Shown here piece by piece: positions 56,000 to 64,000 of a stretch of 64,000 bases of DNA. The notes under the pieces are model-generated. The model saw only the letters and a program-made list of their open reading frames with translations. It was not told where the DNA came from and searched no databases. Both the position numbers and the translations under genes were made by a program. Each line of letters begins with the position of its first letter. The first letter of the stretch is position 1. The stretch is from assembly GCA_002102555.1 (NCBI GenBank), contig MCFL01000004.1, positions 682,001-746,000 on the forward strand, given 5' to 3'. Source of the stretch: Catenaria anguillulae PL171. Taxonomy: Eukaryota; Blastocladiomycota; Blastocladiomycetes; Blastocladiales; Catenariaceae.

Positions 56000-56752
56000 A
56001 TGACCATGATTCACTCGACGCACACACATCTTGCCTCTGTCCTCGCCCTTCTCACTGGTCTGTCCGTGGCTCTGGCCCTGGCCATGGGCCTTGTCACGGC
56101 TCCACCCGTCGCGGCCGAACGCACCAAACTCGAGGCCGCACACGCTGCCCGCCGACTGCTCTCGCGGACAGGCGTTGCCGACCTCGCCACAGTCATGCAC
56201 TCGCCCAACGACCCGACCTTGCACGGCATGCCCTACTCTGGGCCAGAATACTTTGCGTCGTGCCTCAACACGCCCTTTTCTGCCGACCCGCTCGTCTTCA
56301 TCTCGCCCTGGTCCATTCTCACGCAAAACGTGCTCCACCGCAACGGCGCCGCGACACTGAGTGTGCGCATGCTCGACCCCATGCCTTACTACTTGTCTTC
56401 TTCTGCCGCCGCTTCCTCGTCCGACTTGGACTCATTCAAGGATAATGGCGTGGACGACGTCGACCAGAATCCTGGCAATCCGGCCTACACACCCATGCCG
56501 TACGCTCGCATGGCGCTTGTCGGCCACATGCGCACCATCCACATGCAAACCCCAGAGTACGACCAGGGCATGCGGTGCTTTTTGTCGGTACATCCGGACG
56601 CACAACTGTGGGCAAACATGACTACGCCGCAAAACCACGCATTTACGCTCATGCAGCTCCATGTGGACAAGGTACATTGGGTGGGCGGGTTTGGCGATCG
56701 GCATTGGATTGGGTGGATTGATAGGAGCGATTTTGTCAATGCTGCCAAGTGA
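56000..56752 (+). CDS. CREG-like secreted FMN-binding split-barrel protein
   Basis: Member of the CREG family (cellular repressor of E1A-stimulated genes), which has a pyridoxamine-phosphate-oxidase-like fold but usually no enzyme activity; animal members are secreted or lysosomal glycoproteins. Single exon, 250 aa. A signal peptide (HLASVLALLTGLSVALALAMG) is followed by HAARRLLSRTGVADLATVMH, the barrel strands (MPYSGPEYFASC, PLVFISPWSILTQNVLHRNG), the MALVGHMRTI strand and the family C-terminus VHWVGGFGDRHWIGWIDRSD. An acidic insert of about 30 residues lies mid-protein. One potential N-glycosylation site (NMT) is present. Confidence 0.85.
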   Translation: MTMIHSTHTHLASVLALLTGLSVALALAMGLVTAPPVAAERTKLEAAHAARRLLSRTGVADLATVMHSPNDPTLHGMPYSGPEYFASCLNTPFSADPLVFISPWSILTQNVLHRNGAATLSVRMLDPMPYYLSSSAAASSSDLDSFKDNGVDDVDQNPGNPAYTPMPYARMALVGHMRTIHMQTPEYDQGMRCFLSVHPDAQLWANMTTPQNHAFTLMQLHVDKVHWVGGFGDRHWIGWIDRSDFVNAAK

Positions 56753-57482
56753 AAATGGGAGATATTTGGCGATTGGTTGTGTAGGTAAATCGTTTGAGGT
56801 TGGTGAAGCTGTTTGGGACGCGATTGGAGACGCCCCAAGTTGTTGTTGCTTAGATGTTGTGTTTCTTCTTCATGGGAGTCATGGCAGTCGGCTTCTCAAT
56901 TCCAGTATTGTGCCCATTTGTTCCCTCCGTCTCACAAGTTGGCGCCAGCGAGATTCACATTCCTCATTCCCTTCAAGTGTGCTCACTCTGGGCGAGCTCA
57001 CTTAGACGTATGTATCCTCAGCGAGTCGAGCAACGGTAAATGATGGCTTTGTCGAGATAGTCACACCCTTGACCTTTGCCGCCAAGTTGTGAAGCAACCC
57101 GTCACTGGGGCGTCAAACTCAACATCATTTCTGATGCCCATTTTGCACCACCGCCGTCCACCAGGTTTGGTACACTCGATTCGCAAACCCAGCCAAAGCT
57201 CCACTCATCAAGATCCCTGTTGTTCGTCTGGTCAAATAGTGGGTGTATGCATAGCCACGGAGAGCACGCGCAAATGAAATCGTAACAGAAACAGGGAACC
57301 AAATAAAAAAAAAACAAAGAACAAATAAAGAAGAAACAAGGGTCGAAAACAAAACATCACGTCACACTGGCCAAAAGCGAACCAAACGATGCACTGCCAA
57401 ACAGGTTTACCTACGGGACGGGAACACGAGAGCATCTCGACCAGGCGAAACGAATCAACTCAAGAAGAACGACAAGAGTAGG
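56753..57482. other. Gene-free convergent spacer, 730 bp
   Basis: No convincing coding frame on either strand; an A-rich stretch at 57300-57340 may mark a 3' end region. Confidence 0.4.
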
Positions 57483-60400
57483 TCAATCCTCGTCCATCTC
57501 ATCCTCCTCCTCCGACTCCTCCTCGTCAACGCGCCTCGCCGCCTCTTCCTTTTCCTTTTCACCCTCCACCTTGGTTTCCGCTTGCTGCTCTCCGTAACAC
57601 GGACACTCATAGCACATTTGCTCGACCAGTGCAACGGGAATCCCTGCGCGCGACCGCCGCGTCTGGTACCGCCTCGACAGCTGCTTGAGCGTCTGTGTAA
57701 AACTGCGATGCCGGATCATGTCGGCGCGACTGGTCGTGCCTGCTGCTACCGCCGCCGCCGCCCCACCCGCCGGTGCGGGTCCCGGGGGACTATGAAACTC
57801 ATTCAACACAATGTCGCGCCAGTCCTCCTTGGGCGCAATCACGAGCGAGCACCCCTTCCACGTGAGCGTGCGGTGCGGCGGATTGTCTGGGTGGTAGTCC
57901 AAGTACGACATGAGCCGGCGCCACCGTTTGCGCGTCACGCCAGTCACAAACGTCGGGTCTTGTGGGTTGGCAAGCGACAGTTCCATGCATTCATACGTGT
58001 GCGAGTCAAAGACAAAAAAGTGGCGGTTTTTCTATAAATGGTGCAAGCGTAAAGAATAAGTGAGTACTTGCTCGAGAGCATGCAGAGTCTGGCTTCCGCA
58101 CCTTGTCGCCGTCATCATCATCGACATCCGCACCCTTCTTCTTCTTCTTTCCCTTGCCCTTGCCCTTTTTGCCGCCCGCCGTCGCCTTGGCCGTATCCTT
58201 TTTCTTGGCTGCCACGGCCACAGCCACCGCACCATCGCCCGTCCCGTCCTGCCCAACACTCGCCCACCCGCCCGCTGGCGACCCAGCCACATGCGCCGCC
58301 GCTCCAGGCACTTGCCTGCGGCCGCGTTTCGGCGCAAGCACGTTGTTGACATTGGGCCCTCCCGCAATGGCCGCCCCGTCCGCCGCCACGCCTCCGTTCC
58401 CCGACCAATCCGTATCGAGCGTGGCCGCGACTGACGACTGAGCGCTTGGCGACGCGTGATGTCCGGGATCGGCCGCCGCAGCCGCAGCCGCCGCGGCCGC
58501 GGTCGCGGCAGATGCAGATCGGCTCGGGTACACGGCAGCAGGTGGCGCGGGCGCAAAGTACGCGGCAGCGTCGTACGGCGGGTAACTGTACTGCTGGTGC
58601 GCGTACGCGGCGGCATGGCGCGCATAGTACTCGGCAGCGTATGCGTCGAGCTTGTTGGGCGCGGCACCAGGGTACACGAGCGGGCGTCCGTCAACCGGGT
58701 AGTGAAATTCGGAGGGGTCGTAGTACTCGGGTGCAGGCCGTGAGGGCGGCTGGATCGCGCGCGAGCTCGCGGCGGATGGCGCGTACCATGACGACGAAGG
58801 GTGCCGGTGATGCGGGTAATAGTCAGGTTCATACGGTGCGTCCATGGGCATTGTTGGCGGATGTGTTGTGGACAAAGGGGACGCCGCAGTTGAGGGACCG
58901 TTGGGCGGGTGCGGGTACCTATCGTCGCTGCAATAACATAAAAAAAAAAGTGTGCGCAGGTGGTCAGCGTTTGCTGTCATCCGATCAACTCGAAATGTGA
59001 GACATGAAAAGAATGCGTCTCATACATGTTCACCCTCGGGCCACGCTGCTCGACGCGATCTCGCTCATGTCCGTATCCCAAAGGGTACCCGCCGGCATTG
59101 TACTGCGGTGGGGGCCGGCGGCCCGAAAGTCGGCTCGGGTATCCCGACCAGCCGTTGGACGTGTCTGCGTGGTTTGCATGCTGCGTTGGCGGGTAATTCG
59201 AATAGTAGTAATCCGATGGTGGGTATCCTTGGTGGTATGGGTGATGATAGCTCGCCGGAATGGGTCCGTGCGCCGTGGCGTCAACGGCAACTCCGGCCGC
59301 AGGGACTTCGTCGCGCGAAGGCGGCGCCGAGTGCGGCGCTTGGCTGGATTCCGAGCTTGCATTCACCGGTCGATCGCGAGACGGTGGCGGTCCCGAATGC
59401 GGGCTTGAAAGGGAACGAGGCGACGTTGACTCGATGGCTTCGGCGGCTGCTTGCCGACTGCTTGCATCTCGCCGACGTGTGGCACCAGGCGCAGCGGATG
59501 GATCGAAGCCGTAGACTGGTGGCTGCACATATGGATCGCGGTCGTGGCCGCCGTAACTTGCCTGATGCTGTTCGGGGCGCTCGCCAGCACGCCCGCGCCA
59601 GTCTTGTTGCTGATGGTGCTGCCGTTGCCGATGCACAGACCGAGTTGATCGCGATATCCCAACGCTGGCTGCGCAATAGGATCCGGAATCATGACCATGC
59701 TGGTGCTGCGCGTGCACTGGCGCTGGCGTATCGAGATGCGAGTGTGTCGAGATTTGCAGCAAACCCAGGGCATCTGGGAAACCAGACGTGGTGGATGCGG
59801 CGGACAGTGGCGGCGTGAGCGCCGCCGCTGCGCCTGAAGCCGGATCGGAAACACCAGCCCCGCCAGGAACGAGAGATGGGTATCCGTCATAGCCTGCATG
59901 GCTGTATGCGTCGTGCGCGTGAGCGGAAGTCTGGCCTTGGTATACTTGACCTTGCCGTGAGAAAACGTGCTTTGCCCTGGGTGGCCGTTGCGGCAGTGGT
60001 GCTTGTCGGTCGGCATGGACTGCGTGGCTGTGGTGACTCGACGTCAGGGCAGCAGAGTCGGCTGGGGGCCAAAGGTACTTGTCGGAGCTGGGGCTCAATG
60101 CGGTGGAATTGCTGGTCGTGTTGGAAATGGAGTGAGCAGCCGCCAGAGAATTGCCAGCTCCAGAGCTTGGATTGCATGACATGGATGCCGAGGCTGAAGC
60201 CGATGTGGAAGTGCCAGCGGTTGATGGCCGCGAGTGATTGGCGCTCATGACTGATAGCGACGTGGAAGCTAGCCCGTGCCCGTGCCCGTGCCCGAGGGGC
60301 GAAGTGGTCGCGGGTGGTGAGCCTTCTGCCATGATGATGCCACCCACGCGATTGCCGCTGCGATGAATGGAGTTGGGTATGGTGGAGTTCGGAAGAATTG

Positions 60401-60701
60401 GCGCCGGGACGACCGGCGAGTCCGTTTGCCTGAGCAAAGAGGTAGGTGCAATGCCGCTGACCGAGCGGGTGATCGACATGGTCGAGGTGGCCGCAGCAGC
60501 CGCGGGAGCAACAACCGAAGGAGCAATCGAGGCGGGGTGACCCAGCGGCAAGCCAGGGACAGCAACAAAACGGGCGGCCCGGTCTTGCGGATCAAACGCC
60601 CAATGTTTCGAGTGTGGTTGATGATGTTGTTGGTGTTGTTGCTGTTGCTGAGGTTGGTGGTGACTTGAGCTGGAACTTGAGGGCTGCTGCATCGTTGACA
60701 T
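57483..60701 (-). CDS. Low-complexity protein with C-terminal integrase-type H2C2-like zinc module
   Basis: Exons 59026-60701, 58102-58927 and 57483-58031 give about 1,045 aa, all joins in phase. The first 880 residues are Gln/His/Ser/Tyr/Ala/Pro-rich, with HYPH/YYYSNYPP repeats, and resemble prion-like transcription regulators. A Lys run (GKGKGKKKKKGADV) looks like a nuclear signal. The last exon is different: FFVFDSHTYECMEL, TRKRWRRLMSYLDYHPDNPP, LTWKGCSLVIAPKEDWRDIV, then NEFHSP, RHRSFTQTLKQLSRRYQ and VEQMCYECPCYGE. His-x-His-Cys-x2-Cys spacing recalls the H2C2 zinc domain that precedes retroelement integrases. The end is Glu-rich. An upstream exon at 61438-61751 could extend the N-terminus. 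Function unknown. Confidence 0.65.
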
Positions 60702-61437
60702 GAGCGATGAAGTCGGAGGCAGAATCTGGTGGTGAGAAGGCCGATAAGCTCGCCCGGAATCGGGAGATCCAGGTTGCGATGGTGATCTACATATGAGTGG
60801 ATGGTGATCAGCATGATCAGCCCTGTTGTTGTCGATGAGACGGTGACCAGCTGTGGCAGAATCGATTGGCAGACGAAAAAAAAATGCGGGCAGAAAATGC
60901 AGTGGAGAAAGAAAGCAAAAGAGTGGAAAGCGAAATGAAAACAAGGACGCAAAGAGATCATACAACACTCGTGATGGTGAAATGAGGACGGAATTGGGTG
61001 CAGAGCGGCCGCCACAAGCGGATGTGAGAGCAGAGGCCTGAAGTACAAGGACCCAAGGGGTATGGACTCGGTCAGTTAACCAAAGCAGGCGAAGGGACGG
61101 TAGCACAGTCGCGTGGGAATAAGGGACGGGGAGGGACGTCGCTCCAGTTATTTAAGAGTCCCGGCCAACTTATCGCGGCCACAAGTGCCCATGACCGACA
61201 AGGATGGACAGGAGGTAGATTTCGGGTGAGGAATATCGCAAGGGACAAAAGTGCCACACTGGCACGCTCTGCATCCAGTTACTGCGCCTGGGTATAAACA
61301 GCTCGACAAACAACAACGCAAGCGTCATGCATAAACGGAAATTGCAAAAGGCGTGTGGGGAATATTGGCGGAAGGTGTGTGCAGTGGGTTGCAGTTCGCA
61401 CAGTGAAAAATGGAAAAATGCCTCGAAATCGTCGTAC
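60702..61437. other. Candidate long intron or promoter of the low-complexity gene
   Basis: If the upstream exon at 61438-61751 is real, 60787-61437 is a 651-bp intron, about eight times the usual size here. If not, this is the promoter and leader. I see no other feature. Confidence 0.3.
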
Positions 61438-61751
61438 CGGACATGACCAGGTCCAGATGAATATGCCATGCGAGTGTACATTGGGTCTGGCCTTTGGCCG
61501 ACTAGATTGGCTTGGTGGTGCTGTGGTTGCGAACCCATATTCTGATTCGGATTCGGAAAAACTTGTGCATTCGGTTGTTGTTCATGTTGCTGCTGGCCAG
61601 CCACCTTGGTCGCAAGCCCAAACCGAGACATGTCGTCGACCTTGTTGACGTTGAAGTCTTGGTTGAGATCCGTGTCAATCTGGTCGGCAAACAGGCAGAA
61701 AAGCGAATCCTGCCTTGGCAGTCGCTGGACAGCTTTGAAAGTGACAGACAT
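61438..61751 (-). CDS. Candidate first exon of the low-complexity gene
   Basis: Open from ATG at 61751 (MSVTFKAVQRLPRQDS). It is Gln/Asn-rich like the next exon (NVNKVDDMSRFGLATKVAGQ, then PNPNQNMGSQPQHHQA). A GTACGACG donor after 61438 and a TATGTAG acceptor before 60786 join in the correct phase (CG plus A). Phase agreement alone has a one-in-three chance, and the implied intron is long, so it may be a separate small ORF. Confidence 0.4.
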
Positions 61752-63450
61752 GTCAGTCGATGATCAAGTCAAGAGGCGTTGACTGGTGGGCAGCGAGAAC
61801 TGGAAGTCGAGTAACAGCTAGCAGCTACCAAGGACGGCGGATTGTACTATGGGAAGCAAGGGGGGGGGGGGGCAGAAGTAGGGGGCAGCGAGTTGTCATT
61901 CGGCGCGCAATGCTCGAAATTCCGCGGTAAATAGCTTGGAGGCATCAAGGATCAATCAACACACAGTCGAAGAATAGCCAATACGCCGTAGGCAGGCAGG
62001 CGCCGCTGGTGTGGCGGGAGAGCTGGGCGAGCTTTTGTATGGAATGACGATTGGTGTGCGAGAGCGACCGAGAAATTTGACGAGACCACTGTTCATCATG
62101 GCATGACGTCAAGCACACAAAGATATCGATGGCATTTCGTATGTTGTGGCTATTCAGGCTTGAGAGGAAGGGGATGGACGGTAGCTGGTCGAGTGCTGGC
62201 GGTCCACGGCAACGAGAACAGGGGCGAGTATGCAATCGAGAACAGGCGAGCGAACCGACATACATTTGGACCAAGAAGATCGGGACGAGGAGAGCAGTAG
62301 ATAGGTGGGCAAGCCTGAAAGCTGATATCGATCTGTCCAAAGCATCGACATACGCTCTCGTTGGGTGAGCCAAAGACAACAGAAAATCATGGCGGCAACA
62401 CGAATGCTTGTGTCCATGGACGCTGGGATCTAGGCCCAAATGTGCCACGATCACAAGTCTCCGAACGTGAGGCAAAAAGAAATCCTTCCACAAGACCCCA
62501 AGCTCAATGCAGTAGGTAAAGTTCGCACCAGAAGCGAAAACGTGGTCGAATCCGCACAGAACTTACGGGCCAGGGGCGGACGAATCGAGTGCCAACAGGG
62601 ACGATGGTGGCCAAGGAGTTGTGGCCGTGGTGGGCAATGGCTGCATATACTATATCGTTCGGTACCCCGTTTGAGGTGATGCTGGTTGAGCTGTGGCTAG
62701 GCTTGAGGGTCTACTGTTTCGATTCGGAGGGAATGAAGGTATATGTACCAAATGAGGTGGGAGAGGGGACGTTTGGTATCTTTCCTTTTTGTTTTTTCGC
62801 CGCTCTCCACTTTCCTCTGCGTTCGAACAGCGACAAACCCTTGCCGGCCTGCGCACTGAACGTCAAACGACAGCTCCTCGGTCTTGTTCGTTTTAGCCCT
62901 GGTCCCTTACCTATTCAACTTGCCTTGATTGCGACTTCAAAACATGCAAGTATGCCTGTGGTCCTTGTTGGGTAACCTTCTTTTGCAAATCCCACTGGCG
63001 TTCGACCTTCATGGCATGCAGCAGATGGGGCCAGCCAGCCAGCCGTTACGTTCACGAGCTCGGAAAGGGTTTCGGTCCGTGATCCGAAGCGAAGAAGAAG
63101 TGAACGGCCAATGACTGCGCGATCGGGGAAAAACTCTTGCTAGGCACGTCGTCAGTAGCCAACACCAACCAAGCAATGCAAAGGCAAGGAGCCTCAGATT
63201 TTGCTGGTTGACATGTTGTGACTAAGGGCTCGTCATGAGACGTGGGAATGCAGCTTCCGTATGATATAATTTTGACAAAGTGACACGCGTAAACATGTGC
63301 CTTCGGACTGACTCGATACTGCTCACAAAGGCCTTCAGTCTACAGTATGTACTAGAACGACGTTATGCAATGCACTTACAGCAGAGCGCCCTTGAGGAAG
63401 CCAGGTAGTTGAGAGAAACGATCGGCTGGAACAGTAATCAACCTACTGTC
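61752..63450. other. Gene-free region, 1.7 kb
   Basis: The longest stretch without a supported gene. It holds a run of 13 G at 61860-61872. Longer frames on the minus strand (61945-62493) are Arg/Ser/Leu-rich and not protein-like. No RNA gene is recognised. Confidence 0.4.
61860..61872. repeat. Poly-G tract, 13 bp
   Basis: Uninterrupted run of G, flanked by AAGCAA and CAGAAG. Such runs are prone to length error and variation. Confidence 0.9.
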
Positions 63451-64000
63451 ACGAAACAACCACCACAACATGTCCCACTGCTTCACCTGTATCACTGTAG
63501 AGACCAAGTTGTGCGCAGTGGGCCACTTGAGCGCATTTCCCCGATCGAATCCACCACAAAAAACACAGTCATTTGGCCTTGAGCAATCGCGTCATTCAAC
63601 GCGAGATCTGAATACAGCAAAGGGAGCTGACTCGCTTGCCACCACTCAAGCACAGCGACATGGCCCTGCTTTGAAGCCAAGTCGAGCGCAGCTTCAGAGT
63701 ATGCGACGCGCTCAGGGCCAGCAAACTGGAGCCACCAGGACAAGATCTGCACATGGCCCAGCTCGCTCGCTGTATCCATCACCTCGTAACTGTTCTTGTT
63801 CAGTGGGAATCCCTTATCAACCCACCACTGCAAACACTCCACGTGTCCGCCGTGCACCATAGCCCGCGCACACTCGAGTTGATCATACAGCACTGGCGAC
63901 AGACCTGACTTGAACCACCATTCAAGCGTAGCGACTGCACCGGACGAGCATGCACACTTGACGGCGCCAGGTGGAAAAATGAATGAGGCACCGAGCTCGT
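63451..64000 (-). CDS. Ankyrin-repeat protein with paired Trp (partial; one frame break)
   Basis: The gene enters from the right edge. At least four ankyrin-like repeats are seen, each with a GHV/GAV...LxWW core: AVATLEWWFKSGL, GHVECLQWWVDKGFP, GHVQILSWWLQFAG, GHVAVLEWWQASQLP, and a last one QMTVFF then WWIRSGKC. The double Trp in the second helix is a style seen in expanded ankyrin families of zoosporic fungi. The 3' end needs one frame change near 63560, equal to one missing base, which restores WWIRSGKCAQVAHC and ends at 63451; without it the frame ends at 63492. Function unknown; such repeats bind proteins. Confidence 0.8.

Noticed and set aside
61945-62493. 182-codon minus-strand frame
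   Set aside because: Arg/Ser/Leu-rich, without a plausible start context or domain; treated as non-coding.
1-64000. tRNA or rRNA genes
   Set aside because: I looked for A/B box pairs and conserved rRNA text in the gene-free stretches and found none convincing; a covariance-model scan could still find one.

Overview
The window is nuclear DNA of a fungus. It is GC-rich and gene-dense. Most genes carry short spliceosomal introns, usually 60 to 100 bp, with donors of the GTAC, GTRCGT or GTATGT type. Three things point to an early-diverging, flagellated (zoosporic) fungus rather than a yeast or mould: an SMG1 kinase, a Dpy-30-motif protein of the kind found in cilia, and tryptophan-rich ankyrin repeats at the right edge. 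My best guess is a blastocladialean such as Catenaria or Allomyces. That is inference from gene content and style, not a database match.

Layout. 1-917: tail of the meiotic helicase HFM1/MER3. 1033-3492: two divergent unrecognised ORFs. 3807-9164: a C9orf85/DUF2039 zinc protein, TAF13 and an intact DUF6604 gene. 9950-10240: a broken DUF6604 copy. 10606-21558: Vip1-like RRM protein, secreted subtilase, GT31 glycosyltransferase, L-2-hydroxyglutarate dehydrogenase, enoyl-CoA hydratase, Dpy-30 protein and a JmjC hydroxylase. 21820-23851: GLE1. 24080-29600: an accessory island with two more DUF6604 relics, a 114-bp tandem repeat array and rearranged Helitron helicase pieces in both orientations. 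29688-45769: delta-COP, two tail-to-tail SEC11 signal peptidase genes, a MED28-like protein, a TMEM41/VTT membrane protein, an AKT-like kinase, a coiled-coil protein, an M50B protease and a secreted binding-protein-like gene. 46738-61751: SMG1, ArfGAP1, an unknown protein, a CREG-like protein and a large low-complexity protein with an integrase-like zinc module. 63451-64000: ankyrin protein running off the edge.

Several genes belong to the same cell processes. Delta-COP and ArfGAP1 act in Golgi COPI traffic. The two SEC11 proteins, the VTT protein and the GT31 enzyme act at the ER/Golgi membrane. GLE1 and SMG1 act in mRNA export and nonsense-mediated decay. TAF13 and the MED28-like protein act in transcription initiation.

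Two patterns stand out. First, at least eight otherwise well-preserved genes have reading-frame breaks, nearly all of the same sign (one base missing), while neighbouring genes have none. Missing bases in the assembly are the simplest explanation. Second, DUF6604 exists as one intact gene plus three partial relics, two of them flanking the repeat and Helitron island.
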